Assembly: GCF_013394085.1 (NCBI RefSeq)
Contig: NZ_CP040910.1
Span: 397,950-461,949 of the forward strand
Length of the DNA: 64,000 bases
Direction of reading: 5' to 3'
From: Limosilactobacillus fermentum
Lineage (GTDB): Bacteria; Bacillota; Bacilli; Lactobacillales; Lactobacillaceae
The notes beneath the pieces are model-generated. The model did not search any database. It worked only from the letters and a program-made list of their open reading frames with translations, and was not told the DNA's origin. Positions within the stretch are counted from its first letter, which is position 1. Every line of letters begins with the position of its first letter. Below are positions 47,531-58,211 of the stretch, one piece after another. The position numbers and the translations under genes are program-made.

Positions 47531-47558
47531 TTGCATTCCGGGGGAAAGGTGTTATATT
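47531..47558 (+). promoter_or_regulatory. groESL promoter
   Basis: TTGCAT and TATATT are 16 nt apart, immediately upstream of CIRCE. Confidence 0.65.
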
Positions 47559-47569
47559 AGAATATGTAA

Positions 47570-47596
47570 TTAGCACTTGAGGGGGTTGAGTGCTAG
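47570..47596. promoter_or_regulatory. CIRCE operator (HrcA site)
   Basis: TTAGCACTT-N9-GAGTGCTAG matches the consensus TTAGCACTC-N9-GAGTGCTAA with one change per arm. Two further right-arm-like half-sites follow: GAGTGCTCG at 47599 and GTGCTAAC at 47613. Confidence 0.9.
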
Positions 47597-47656
47597 CAGA
47601 GTGCTCGTCCCCGTGCTAACCACTAATCATTGACTTGAAATAATGGAGGGATAACC

Positions 47657-47938
47657 ATGTTAAAACCATTAGGAGATCGTGTCATTTTAAAGGCGCAAGA
47701 AGAAGAACAAACCGTTGGGGGGATTGTTTTAGCCTCCAACGCTAAGAACAAGCCAACCACTGGGGTGGTAGTGGCCGTTGGACAAGGTCGCACGCTGGAT
47801 AATGGCCAAGTGGTGGCGGTCGCCGTTAAGGAAGGCGACAAGGTCTTGTTTGACAAGTACGCCGGCAACGAAGTGGAATACGATGGTGAAACCTACCTGG
47901 TTGTCCACGAAAAGGATTTAGTTGCGGTTGTTGACTAA
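47657..47938 (+). CDS. groS: Co-chaperonin GroES
   Basis: A 93-residue lid of the GroEL chamber with [15 protein letters not shown], a mobile loop ([18 protein letters not shown]) and [14 protein letters not shown] 47657 follows GGAGGG. It is heat-inducible through CIRCE/HrcA, and groEL follows 25 nt later. Confidence 0.97.
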   Translation: MLKPLGDRVILKAQEEEQTVGGIVLASNAKNKPTTGVVVAVGQGRTLDNGQVVAVAVKEGDKVLFDKYAGNEVEYDGETYLVVHEKDLVAVVD

Positions 47939-47950
47939 GAAATTCAATGA

Positions 47951-49594
<1,644 letters not shown>

Positions 49595-49615
49595 TTTGAA
49601 AATTAATTTTTGGGA

Positions 49616-49658
49616 GGTGAGTGACCGGAGCTGTGGCTTCGGGCACCCACCTTTTTTG
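49616..49658 (+). terminator. Terminator after groL
   Basis: AGGTGAGTGACCGGAGC pairs with GCTTCGGGCACCCACCT (bulged), followed by TTTTTT. Confidence 0.8.
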
Positions 49659-49733
49659 CGTAGAAACGGTGGTATTCGGTTCACCCGGGGTGTAGAATAG
49701 CTGTTGACTTATTTTTAAGAGGAGACAAATTTT

Positions 49734-51572
49734 ATGTGGCGCTATCTTAAACGTGTCTTGATCGGGAAACCATTAAAGACGCTTGACGAGGGCCAGTCGC
49801 ACTTGACGAAGTTTAAGGCTTTGGCCATGCTTTCGTCCGACGCCCTTTCGTCAGTGGCCTACGGTACCGAACAGATTACCACGGTTTTAGTAACCCTTTC
49901 GACGGCCGCCATCTGGTATTCCTTACCGATTGCCGGCATTGTTTTAGTTCTGTTGTTAGCAATTACCTTGTCTTACCGGCAAATCATCCACGCTTATCCG
50001 AGCGGTGGGGGCGCCTACGTTGTCGCCACCAAAAACTGGGGGAGCAACGGGGGCCTAATCGCCGGGGGCTCGCTGCTAGTCGACTACATGTTGACGGTGG
50101 CGGTATCAACGACGTCGGGGACGGAAGCGATCACGTCTGCAATTCCTTTCCTATATAATTATTCGGTCCATATTTCAGTGGTGATTGTCTTGATCATCAT
50201 GTTCATGAACCTACGGGGGATGAGTGAGAGTGCTAACTTCCTGACCATTCCGGTCTATTTTTTCATAATCATGATGACGGTGATGATCGTCTGGGGTGGC
50301 TATAACATTGCTACCGGTCACGTGGCTTACCACGCCACGGCCAATTACGGGACGCCGGTAGCCGGGATGTCTGCCATCCTGTTCATCCGGGCTTTTTCGG
50401 CCGGGTCATCTTCTTTGACCGGTGTCGAGGCGATCTCCAATGCCGTACCGAACTTTAACCCTCCTAAGAAGAAAAACGCCGCCAACACCTTGGCAATGAT
50501 GAGCCTGATCTTAGCGGCCTTCTTCGGTGGGGTGACCTTCCTGTCCTTTTACCTGGGAATTGTACCGAACCCGCACCACACCGTCTTGTCCCAGATTGGG
50601 GCGGCCGTTTTTGGTGGCGAGGGCCTAGGTTACTACCTCTTGCAACTGTCGACGGCGATGATCTTAGCCGTGGCGGCTAACACTGGGTTCTCGGCCTTTC
50701 CAATTTTGGCCTTCAACATGGCCAAGGATAAGTACCTCCCGCACGCCTTTATGGACCGTGGGGACCGGCTAGGCTATTCCAACGGGATTATTTCCCTGGC
50801 GGTCGGGGCGATCGTGTTGATCATCCTTTTCCACGGGAAGACCAACCTATTGATCCCGCTCTACGCCGTCGGGGTGTTCGTACCGTTTACCCTCTCGCAG
50901 TCCGGGATGATTATCCACTGGTTCCGCTTAAAGGAAGGGAATTGGCTGGTTAAGTCAACCATTAACCTGGTGGGGGCGTTAATCTCACTAGCCCTCGTGA
51001 TCTTCTTGTTCTGGCAACACTTCTCCAACGTGTGGCCGTACCTGATCATCATGCCGGCCCTCTTGTACCTGTTCCACGTCATTCACACCCACTACATCAA
51101 GGTGGGGATGCAACTGCGGGTAGCGGAAAAGGCTAAGGTTCAGTTGCATGATTACGACGGGGCCACCGTGATTGTTTTAGTCGGGAACGTGACACGGGTC
51201 ACCATGGGCGCCATTAATTACGCCCGTTCAATTGGGGATTACGTCATCGCCATGCACGTGTCCTTTGATGAAAACCCGGGTAAGGAACATAAGACGGCCA
51301 ACGAATTTAAGGCCGAGTTCCCGGACGTGCGTTTCGTTGATATTCACTCGTCCTACCGCTCGATTGCCACGCCAACGTTACGGTTCGTAGACGTGATCGC
51401 CAAGCGGGCGGCCGATAAGAATTATTCGACTACTGTATTGGTTCCGCAGTTCGTTCCAAAGCACCCGTGGCAAATGGCTTTGCACAACCAAACGAGCCTA
51501 CGCTTGCGGACCCTACTGAATTCGCGGGAAAACATCATTGTTTCAACTTACAACTATCACTTGCATGAATAA
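49734..51572 (+). CDS. kimA: KimA-like potassium transporter (APC superfamily)
   Basis: A 612-residue membrane protein very like Bacillus KimA (YdaO): LIGKPLKTL, LTKFKALAMLSSDALSSVAY and YPSGGGAYVVA at the N-terminus, about 12 helices to near residue 455, then a soluble C-terminal domain. Predicted high-affinity potassium uptake, possibly c-di-AMP-controlled at protein level. No ydaO-type riboswitch is seen in the 139 bp upstream. ATG 49734 lies after AGAGGAGACAAA. Annotation as a generic amino-acid permease is the alternative. Confidence 0.8.
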   Translation: MWRYLKRVLIGKPLKTLDEGQSHLTKFKALAMLSSDALSSVAYGTEQITTVLVTLSTAAIWYSLPIAGIVLVLLLAITLSYRQIIHAYPSGGGAYVVATKNWGSNGGLIAGGSLLVDYMLTVAVSTTSGTEAITSAIPFLYNYSVHISVVIVLIIMFMNLRGMSESANFLTIPVYFFIIMMTVMIVWGGYNIATGHVAYHATANYGTPVAGMSAILFIRAFSAGSSSLTGVEAISNAVPNFNPPKKKNAANTLAMMSLILAAFFGGVTFLSFYLGIVPNPHHTVLSQIGAAVFGGEGLGYYLLQLSTAMILAVAANTGFSAFPILAFNMAKDKYLPHAFMDRGDRLGYSNGIISLAVGAIVLIILFHGKTNLLIPLYAVGVFVPFTLSQSGMIIHWFRLKEGNWLVKSTINLVGALISLALVIFLFWQHFSNVWPYLIIMPALLYLFHVIHTHYIKVGMQLRVAEKAKVQLHDYDGATVIVLVGNVTRVTMGAINYARSIGDYVIAMHVSFDENPGKEHKTANEFKAEFPDVRFVDIHSSYRSIATPTLRFVDVIAKRAADKNYSTTVLVPQFVPKHPWQMALHNQTSLRLRTLLNSRENIIVSTYNYHLHE

Positions 51573-51576
51573 TTGA

Positions 51577-51616
51577 TGGGGGAGGGGAGAATTAGAGTTC
51601 TTCCGGCCCCTTTTTG
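51577..51616 (+). terminator. Terminator-like hairpin after kimA
   Basis: GGGG..GAA pairs with TTC..CCCC in an imperfect stem with a T run. Confidence 0.5.
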
Positions 51617-51640
51617 ATTTTTGAATTTTACACAGATAAC

Positions 51641-51749
51641 GTGGGAAATAACCGTCGGCCTAGTGGCTAAGTATGGGTGAAGAACACCGCGTTCCGCGCT
51701 AACCTCCCCCTAGCTTAACCTAACGACCTGCCAACCAGTTGTTTCCCAT
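51641..51749 (+). repeat. Structured intergenic repeat, copy E5
   Basis: GTGGGAAATAACC (51641) and AGTTGTTTCCCAT (51737) are terminal inverted repeats with GGCCTAGTGGCTAAG and GACCTGCC inside. The left CGAATGTT flank is not conserved here. Confidence 0.6.
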
Positions 51750-51790
51750 TCCCCCTTAACGGGAATATTTCCCGGGAAATGGATGCACTT

Positions 51791-52045
51791 ATGAAACGAA
51801 AAATTATAACCGTGGTTACGGGACTGGTGGGGATTATCTTAATGATGTCCTTTACGATTCAACAAGAGCACTTTCACTCGGGAATTTACGGGGTGCTCGG
51901 GAGTATTCTATTGGTGGGTGCTTACGTTAGTGCCCACTACGAAGCCTGGCGGGAACATGACCGTCGGGTGCGCCACGTTACCATCACCTTAGCGGTGCTC
52001 TGCGTTCTCTTGGTAGCACTGAACTTGGTGGAGCAGTTTATATAA
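51791..52045 (+). CDS. Small two- or three-helix membrane protein, unknown function
   Basis: About 84 residues: MKRKIITVVTGLVGIILMMS is a first hydrophobic helix, a second spans GVLGSILLVGAYVSAHY, then a charged EAWREHDRRVRH loop and a third helix near the C-terminus. No function recognised. The start may be 51779 instead; neither has a strong ribosome site. It stands alone between two repeat copies. Confidence 0.55.
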   Translation: MKRKIITVVTGLVGIILMMSFTIQQEHFHSGIYGVLGSILLVGAYVSAHYEAWREHDRRVRHVTITLAVLCVLLVALNLVEQFI

Positions 52046-52058
52046 AAAAGTGGCAGTA

Positions 52059-52107
52059 CAACAAGAGGCCAGGAGAAACACTGTTTTCTCCTAGCCTCTC
52101 TTGTTGT
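52059..52107 (+). terminator. Long terminator-like hairpin
   Basis: ACAACAAGAGGC..AGGAGAA pairs with TTCTCCT..GCCTCT.TTGTTGT with few bulges. It immediately precedes the left flank of a repeat copy. Confidence 0.6.
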
Positions 52108-52112
52108 ATTCT

Positions 52113-52242
52113 CGAATGTTAGACAGAAAACGTGGTAAATAACCGCCGGCCTAGTGTTTAAGCAGGCTGAAGAACGGTACATTTTGCACCACCTATTCGG
52201 CTAGGATTAGTCAGAAGACCTGCCGAGAGGGTTGTTTCCTAC
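52113..52242 (+). repeat. Structured intergenic repeat, copy E6
   Basis: Left flank CGAATGTTAGACAGAAAACG, then GTGGTAAATAACC (52132), GGCCTAGTGTTTAAGCAGGC, and GGTTGTTTCCTAC (52230-52242). Its last base is part of the stop codon of the convergent YigZ gene. Confidence 0.7.
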
Positions 52243-52880
52243 TAATTATTTAAGGGGACCTCGTGAAAACGTTGGTCCTCCTTTTTAATTTGGAGTTGGT
52301 GGTTGAAGCGGTCGGTGAGGGTTTGGATCTGTTCGTCGACTTCTTCTAGGTTGATGAAGACCCGGATGGTGACGTCAACGCCATATTCCTCCCCAGCCAG
52401 GGCCAACCCCGCTTGTTCTAAGTAGTAGTGGACCTGATCGTTGAGGCGGTAGGGAACAGTGATGGCGACCACCTGCTGGGTGATTCGCTCAACCAAGCCG
52501 GCCTGGGCAATTGCCTCGGTGGTGACGTTGGAATAGGCACGGATTAACCCGCCGGCGCCCAACTTAATTCCACCGAAGTAGCGGGTGACCACGGCACAGA
52601 CGTCGTGGACGTGGGCGAGCTGGAGGGCCTCTAAGATGGGGACACCGGCCGTGCCACTGGGTTCACCGTTATCACTTTCCCGCTGGATCTGATCGTTATC
52701 GCCGAGCAGGTAGGCGTAGCAGTTATGGTTAGCCTTGCGGTTTTCCTTGCTGATGTGGGTGATGAAGTCTTGGGCTTCTTGTTCACTGTGTACCCGGGCT
52801 AGGCTACAGATGAAGCGGGATTTTTTGATGACTAATTCGAATTCCGTATTTTGGTGGATGGTCAAATATTGTGCTGCCAA
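52242..52880 (-). CDS. YigZ/YvyE (IMPACT) family protein
   Basis: A 212-residue member of the UPF0029/IMPACT family: N-terminal domain with KKSRFICSL, NCYAYLLGDN, SDNGEPSGTAGVP and FGGIKLGAGGLIRAY, plus a C-terminal ferredoxin-like DUF1949 region. The start is TTG at 52880, set by an AAGGAGG 8 nt upstream; no ATG lies at the right place. The cellular role is not firmly known (translation-related in eukaryotic homologues). It is divergent from comFA, the common arrangement. Confidence 0.88.
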   Translation of the reverse strand: MAAQYLTIHQNTEFELVIKKSRFICSLARVHSEQEAQDFITHISKENRKANHNCYAYLLGDNDQIQRESDNGEPSGTAGVPILEALQLAHVHDVCAVVTRYFGGIKLGAGGLIRAYSNVTTEAIAQAGLVERITQQVVAITVPYRLNDQVHYYLEQAGLALAGEEYGVDVTIRVFINLEEVDEQIQTLTDRFNHQLQIKKEDQRFHEVPLNN

Positions 52881-52943
52881 AAAAGGGCCTCCTTACGTTA
52901 CTAAAAGCACTTTCCCCGTATTTAATGGTAAGGGGGAAAAACC

Positions 52944-54260
52944 ATGCAAAAAGAAGAATTATACGGGCGCCGGGTTTTAATTAACCAAGCCTTGCCCGCT
53001 CCGTTTGGGTTAACGGGGGAAAAGACGATGGATGAACGGGGACGCTGGGTTACCTGCCGCCGGTGTAACGCCCGCTTAATTAAGGAAAGGGTTCGCTTAC
53101 CAAGTGGGGCCTATTACTGTCCAGTGTGCCTGAATTTGGGGCGGGTGACAAGTCATGATCGATTTTATCACTTAGCCGAACCAAATCAATTTACCCCGCC
53201 CACTAACCCGTGCACCTGGCAGGGGCAACTGAGCCCGCTGCAAGAGCGGGTAGCGAGTGAGGTGGCGGCCGGGATGGCGGCCCACCAGCACCGGCTATTA
53301 TGGGCGGTCACGGGTGCCGGGAAGACCGAGATGATCTTTCCGGCACTAACCGGCGCACTAAAACGGGGTGAACGGGTGGCGGTGGCCTCGCCGCGCGTCG
53401 ACGTATGCTTGGAGCTCTACCCGCGCCTGCAAGCGGCCTTTGCGGGGGTACCAATTGCCCTGTTGCACGGCAAGAATCCGGCACCCTACCAGTACCGACA
53501 GTTGACCATCTGTACCACCCACCAGTTATTACGCTTCTACCACGCCTTTGACAACCTGGTGATCGACGAGGTAGATGCCTTTCCCTTTGCTGGGGATCCG
53601 GCCCTGTTATTTGCCGCCCACCAAGCGATCAAAGAGGGCGGGGGACTCCTTTTTCTCACCGCCACCCCGAGCAAGGAATTGCTCCAGCAGGTTCACCAAA
53701 AGAAGTTGGCGGTTTCTTACTTGCCCCAACGTTTCCACGGCCACCCGCTACCCCAGATTCAAACCGTGCTGGTTGGCAAGTGGCGGGCGAAGCTAACAAA
53801 GGGAAAACTACCCAACGCCGTTTCGGCCTGGTTAAAACAGCGGGTTACTAAGGGACAGGAGTTTTTGTTGTTCCTGCCCCACGTCGCCGACCTCGCTCCG
53901 GTGGCCCGGGCGCTCAAAGAAAACTTGGGGGCGGTTAAGTTTATGACGGTGCACGCTAGCGATCCGCAGCGCCTTCAGAAGGTTCAGGCGATGCGGGAGC
54001 GCCAGTTGTCTTTTTTGGTGACCACCACCATTTTAGAGCGTGGGGTTACCTTTCCGGGAATTGACGTCGGCGTCTTGGGGGCGGACGAGGAGGTTTTTTC
54101 CACGGCGGCGTTAGTCCAAATTGCTGGTCGAGTGGGGCGTTCTAAGGAGCGACCGGGCGGCGCCGTGACCTTTTGGGTTCAGGAAAATAGCCGGCGCATT
54201 GAGGAGGCCAAGCAACAAATTAAATCGATGAACCGGCGGGCACGGGGGGTGAGCAAATGA
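52944..54260 (+). CDS. comFA: Late competence helicase-like protein ComFA
   Basis: An ATPase that helps bring transforming single-stranded DNA into the cytoplasm. The 438-residue protein has an N-terminal four-cysteine zinc site (CRRC at about 33, CPVC at about 53), Walker A AVTGAGKTEMIF, a DEVD box in VIDEVDAFPF, LLFLTATPS and a C-terminal helicase end (QIAGRVGRS). ATG 52944 has a GGTAAGGGGG site. It overlaps comFC by 4 nt. Confidence 0.92.
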   Translation: MQKEELYGRRVLINQALPAPFGLTGEKTMDERGRWVTCRRCNARLIKERVRLPSGAYYCPVCLNLGRVTSHDRFYHLAEPNQFTPPTNPCTWQGQLSPLQERVASEVAAGMAAHQHRLLWAVTGAGKTEMIFPALTGALKRGERVAVASPRVDVCLELYPRLQAAFAGVPIALLHGKNPAPYQYRQLTICTTHQLLRFYHAFDNLVIDEVDAFPFAGDPALLFAAHQAIKEGGGLLFLTATPSKELLQQVHQKKLAVSYLPQRFHGHPLPQIQTVLVGKWRAKLTKGKLPNAVSAWLKQRVTKGQEFLLFLPHVADLAPVARALKENLGAVKFMTVHASDPQRLQKVQAMRERQLSFLVTTTILERGVTFPGIDVGVLGADEEVFSTAALVQIAGRVGRSKERPGGAVTFWVQENSRRIEEAKQQIKSMNRRARGVSK

Positions 54261-54931
54261 ACTGCCTATTGTGTGACGCCCCGATTAAGTGGCGCCCCCC
54301 GGTCAAAGATATTCTCAGTTTTAAGCGGTTAGTGCCGCCGCAACTATGTGGCACTTGTTCCCAGCGTTTCACCGCCCGGGAGGCAGGACGGGGGTGTCCG
54401 TATTGTCAGCGCCCGGGGTTTACGACGACTTGTCCGGAATGTGAGCAGTGGCAAGTGCGGGCCGGTTTCATTTTAACGGTCCGCGCTTGCTTTGGTTATA
54501 ACGAGGCGATGAAGGAATTCATGCACGCCTATAAGTTCGTCGGGGATTACCGTTTGCGCCAAGCCTTTAGTGCCCCGTTGACCAAGTTAGTACAAGAACA
54601 GGGGGCGCAAATGGTGGTTCCGCTTCCCTTACACCAAAAGACCCAGCTTCTGCGTGGCTTTAACCAGGTCGAAGGGTTACTGGAGTGCCCCTTTGAAAGG
54701 TTGTTGGTGACTAAGGACCAGGAAAAACAAGAACCCCAGTCGGCCAAAACGCGGGAGCAACGCCTACAGACGCCCCAACCGTTTGACTTAACGGATCGAA
54801 AACGGGTACGGGGGAAGACAGTGGTTTTAGTCGATGATGTCTTCACGACCGGGCGCACTATGTACCATGCGGCCCAGCTAATGCGCGCGGCTGGATGCAA
54901 GACAATTTGCGGGGTAACGTTAGCTAATTAG
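54257..54931 (+). CDS. comFC: Competence protein ComFC, phosphoribosyltransferase-like
   Basis: A 224-residue partner of ComFA. The N-terminal zinc cysteines are CLLC, CGTC, CPYC and CPEC within the first 63 residues; the C-terminal PRTase loop VVLVDDVFTTGRT lies near residue 195. The ATG overlaps the comFA stop (ATGA), showing translational coupling. Both genes look intact, so the DNA-uptake step is potentially functional. Confidence 0.92.
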   Translation: MNCLLCDAPIKWRPPVKDILSFKRLVPPQLCGTCSQRFTAREAGRGCPYCQRPGFTTTCPECEQWQVRAGFILTVRACFGYNEAMKEFMHAYKFVGDYRLRQAFSAPLTKLVQEQGAQMVVPLPLHQKTQLLRGFNQVEGLLECPFERLLVTKDQEKQEPQSAKTREQRLQTPQPFDLTDRKRVRGKTVVLVDDVFTTGRTMYHAAQLMRAAGCKTICGVTLAN

Positions 54932-54961
54932 GAGATAGTGGAAGCGATTTCCGGATCTTGT

Positions 54962-54990
54962 TTGTTAAATGAGGTTGGATCCCTTATAAT
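54962..54990 (+). promoter_or_regulatory. hpf promoter
   Basis: TTGTTA and TATAAT are 17 nt apart. Transcription would start about 70 nt before the hpf ATG. Confidence 0.75.
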
Positions 54991-55066
54991 GAAGATAGGA
55001 TATGAGAAGAGTGGTCCTTCTGATATCAGAACAAGCCAGTGCTTGTACTGAAAGGAGAGAAGTGCA

Positions 55067-55612
55067 ATGTTAAAATTCAATATTCGTGGTGAAAACGTTG
55101 AAGTTACTGATGCCATCCGTGATTACGTAGTTAAGCGGATCTCCAAGTTAGAGCGGTTCCTTGAACCCAACGTGGAAGCCAACGCCCACGTTAACCTGAA
55201 GGTGTACTCTAACCGTACTTACAAGGTGGAAGTAACGATTCCGTTGCCTTACCTAACGCTGCGGGCGGAAGAAACCTCTAACGACATGTACGGAAGTGTC
55301 GATCTGGTGACTGATAAGCTAGAACGTCAAATCCGTAAGTACAAGACGAAGGTTAACCGGAAGTCACGGGAGAAGGGTTACAAGAACCTGGAATTCGTTG
55401 ACACCCCGAGTGAAGAAGTAGAGGCAAGCGACAGCCTGAAGATTGTTCGGACGAAGCAGATCCCCTTGAAGCCAATGGACTCTGAAGAAGCCGTTCTTCA
55501 GATGGATATGTTGGGCCACGACTTCTTCGTTTACCAAGATGCCGAAACCAATGGTACGAGCATTGTTTACCGGCGTAATGACGGGCGCTACGGTTTAATC
55601 GAAGTTAACTAG
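55067..55612 (+). CDS. hpf: Ribosome hibernation promoting factor, long form
   Basis: A 181-residue protein. The N-terminal S30AE domain (about 1-105) occupies the ribosome decoding region; the C-terminal domain (IPLKPMDSEEAVLQMDMLGH, then NDGRYGLIEVN) mediates 100S dimer formation. AAGGAGAGAAG precedes ATG 55067. It is flanked by its own promoter and terminator, so it is monocistronic. Confidence 0.95.
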   Translation: MLKFNIRGENVEVTDAIRDYVVKRISKLERFLEPNVEANAHVNLKVYSNRTYKVEVTIPLPYLTLRAEETSNDMYGSVDLVTDKLERQIRKYKTKVNRKSREKGYKNLEFVDTPSEEVEASDSLKIVRTKQIPLKPMDSEEAVLQMDMLGHDFFVYQDAETNGTSIVYRRNDGRYGLIEVN

Positions 55613-55614
55613 GC

Positions 55615-55650
55615 AAAAAGGTGTTAGCACTTGTGCTAGCGCCTTTTTTA
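55615..55650 (+). terminator. Terminator after hpf
   Basis: AGGTGTTAGCAC and GTGCTAGCGCCT form the stem, with a T run. Confidence 0.85.
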
Positions 55651-55782
55651 GTTGGCGTGATTAGTTTTCATTGCCGGGGCAAACATGGTAAAATTGAAAG
55701 CTGATAAGGTTATTTCGATAAAAAAAGGGGTCGGCGAAGGCCTAAACACCCCAAATCTGTGAACAAAGGAAAGGGACGCTTC

Positions 55783-58152
55783 ATGGCGAACATACTCAGA
55801 AAGTGGATTGAAAGTGACCGGCGGGAACTACGCCGGATTAACCGGTTGGCCAACCGGGTGGATAGTTACCAAGACCAAATGGCCAAATTAACCGACGACG
55901 AATTAAAGGCGAAAACACCCGAGTTTCGGCAACGGATTCAAGATGGTGAGGACCTCGATCACCTCTTGCCGGAAGCCTTTGCGGTCGCCCGGGAAGGCGC
56001 CAAGCGGGTGTTGGGACTCTTCCCGTTCCACGTTCAGGTGATGGGGGGGATTGTTCTTCACGAGGGGAACATCGCCGAAATGAAGACCGGGGAAGGGAAA
56101 ACCCTGACCGCCACGATGCCCGTCTACTTAAACGCCCTGAGTGGTAAGGGGGTTCACGTTATCACGGTTAACGAGTACCTATCCGAACGGGACGCCGAAG
56201 AAATGGGGCAACTCTACCGGTGGCTGGGTTGTTCCGTGGGGGTCAACGGGGCCCAAAAGTCACCGGATGAAAAGCGGGCCGCCTACGCTTGCGACATCAT
56301 GTACTCGACCAACAGTGAAATCGGGTTCGATTACCTGCGTGACAACATGGCCGTTTACAAGGAGGACCAAGTTCAGCGGGGGTTGAACTTCGCAATTGTC
56401 GACGAAGTGGATTCAATCTTGATTGATGAAGCCAGAACGCCCTTAATCATTTCGGGACCGGGAACGGGAACGTCAAAGCTTTACCAACAGGCCGACCGCT
56501 TCGTGAAGACCCTCAAGAACGAAGACGACTACAAGGTCGACCTGGAATCAAAGACCGTTTCGTTGACCGACGAGGGGATCAAAAAGGCCGAGAAGTACTT
56601 TAACTTAAAGAACCTCTACGACCCGGAAAACACCGCCTTGACCCACCACTTGGACCAATCCTTGCGGGCTAATTACATCATGCTCTTGGACAAGGACTAC
56701 GTGGTTAACGATGGGGAAGTCCTGATCGTGGACTCCTTTACCGGGCGGGTAATGGAAGGCCGGCGCTTCTCCGATGGCCTCCACCAGGCGATTGAAGCCA
56801 AGGAAGGCGTCGAAATTCAAGAAGAAAACAAGACGATGGCCAACATCACCTACCAGAACCTCTTCCGGATGTACTCTAAGCTAGCCGGGATGACCGGGAC
56901 GGCGCGGACCGAAATGGAAGAATTCCGGGAAATCTACAACATGGAAACGATCACGATTCCAACCAACCGGCCAGTGGCCCGGGTGGACGAGCCGGACCTC
57001 TTGTACCCAACTTTAGAGAGCAAGTTCCGGGCGGTCGTAAAGCGGATCCAAGCTCTCCACGAAAAGGGCCAACCAGTCCTGGTCGGGACGGTGGCCGTTG
57101 AAACCTCCGAATACCTTTCCCACCTGTTGGACCAACAAAAGATTCCCCACGTGGTCTTGAACGCCAAAAACCACGCCCGGGAAGCCGAAATCGTCAAGAA
57201 CGCCGGTCAAGTTGGGGCCGTCACGATTGCCACCAACATGGCCGGGCGGGGGACCGATATTAAACTGGGCCCGGGGGTTAAAGAACTCGGCGGCCTAGCG
57301 GTGATCGGGACCGAACGGCACGAATCACGGCGGATCGATAACCAGTTACGGGGACGGTCCGGGCGTCAGGGGGACCCGGGGCTGTCACAGTTCTACCTTT
57401 CCCTAGAAGACGACTTAATGAAGCGTTTCGGGGGCGACAGAATTAAGAACTTCTTGCAACGGTTACAAACTGACGACGATGACGAAGACGTGGTCATCAA
57501 GTCCCGTTTCCTGACCCACCAGGTTGAATCGGCCCAAAAGCGGGTGGAAGGGAACAACTACGATTCCCGTAAGAACGTTTTGCAATACGACGACGTGATG
57601 CGCGAACAGCGGGAAATCATCTACCGCGAGCGACAACAAGTGATCACCGAAACCGACTCGCTCAAGTGGGTCCTGATGCCGATGGTCAAGCGGACGATTC
57701 AGCGGGCGATTGATGCCCACACCCTGGGGGATAAAAAGGACTGGAAGCTCCAAGAAATCGTTGACTTTGCGGTGGAAGTCTTGGTTAAGCCGGACCAAAT
57801 CACGGTTGGAATGCTTGAGGGCAAGTCTAAGGATGAAATGGTCGACCTGATGATGGACTTTGCCGAACAGGTTTACGAAGAAAAGAAGCACCAGCTCTAC
57901 GATGACTCCCAGATGCTGGAATTTGAAAAGGTCGTAATTTTGCGGGTAGTTGACGCCCACTGGACCGACCACATCGACGCCATGGACCAATTCCGGCAGT
58001 CGGTTGGGCTGCGAGGTTATGGCCAGCAAAACCCGTTGGTCGAATACCAAACGACGGGGTACCGGATGTTTGAACAAATGGTGGCAGACATTGAATATGA
58101 AACCACCCGTCTGTTCATGAAGTCAGAAATTCGGCAAAACGTAACGCGTTAA
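55783..58152 (+). CDS. secA: Preprotein translocase ATPase SecA
   Basis: Drives protein export through SecYEG. The 789-residue protein has Walker A MKTGEGKT (residues 100-107), [28 protein letters not shown] and [10 protein letters not shown]. It ends at [10 protein letters not shown] without the usual C-terminal cysteine-rich zinc motif, a shortening known in some Gram-positives. I chose ATG 55783, after AAAGGAAAGGG, over an in-frame start 24 nt upstream. prfB follows, the common order. Confidence 0.96.
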   Translation: MANILRKWIESDRRELRRINRLANRVDSYQDQMAKLTDDELKAKTPEFRQRIQDGEDLDHLLPEAFAVAREGAKRVLGLFPFHVQVMGGIVLHEGNIAEMKTGEGKTLTATMPVYLNALSGKGVHVITVNEYLSERDAEEMGQLYRWLGCSVGVNGAQKSPDEKRAAYACDIMYSTNSEIGFDYLRDNMAVYKEDQVQRGLNFAIVDEVDSILIDEARTPLIISGPGTGTSKLYQQADRFVKTLKNEDDYKVDLESKTVSLTDEGIKKAEKYFNLKNLYDPENTALTHHLDQSLRANYIMLLDKDYVVNDGEVLIVDSFTGRVMEGRRFSDGLHQAIEAKEGVEIQEENKTMANITYQNLFRMYSKLAGMTGTARTEMEEFREIYNMETITIPTNRPVARVDEPDLLYPTLESKFRAVVKRIQALHEKGQPVLVGTVAVETSEYLSHLLDQQKIPHVVLNAKNHAREAEIVKNAGQVGAVTIATNMAGRGTDIKLGPGVKELGGLAVIGTERHESRRIDNQLRGRSGRQGDPGLSQFYLSLEDDLMKRFGGDRIKNFLQRLQTDDDDEDVVIKSRFLTHQVESAQKRVEGNNYDSRKNVLQYDDVMREQREIIYRERQQVITETDSLKWVLMPMVKRTIQRAIDAHTLGDKKDWKLQEIVDFAVEVLVKPDQITVGMLEGKSKDEMVDLMMDFAEQVYEEKKHQLYDDSQMLEFEKVVILRVVDAHWTDHIDAMDQFRQSVGLRGYGQQNPLVEYQTTGYRMFEQMVADIEYETTRLFMKSEIRQNVTR

Positions 58153-58157
58153 CAATT

Positions 58158-58196
58158 AGGCGGTGGCAGTCCGAAACGGTACCGCGACCGCCTTTT
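58158..58196 (+). terminator. Hairpin between secA and prfB
   Basis: AGGCGGT pairs with ACCGCCT, followed by four T. With prfB starting only 16 nt later it may be leaky. Confidence 0.55.
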
Positions 58197-58211
58197 GAAT
58201 TGAGGTAAAAA

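Larger units (their letters stand above)
47345..47656. other. Intergenic region rex-groES
   Basis: 312 bp containing an inverted copy of the structured repeat, a terminator, a promoter and the CIRCE operator, each listed separately. No further gene is seen. Confidence 0.8.
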
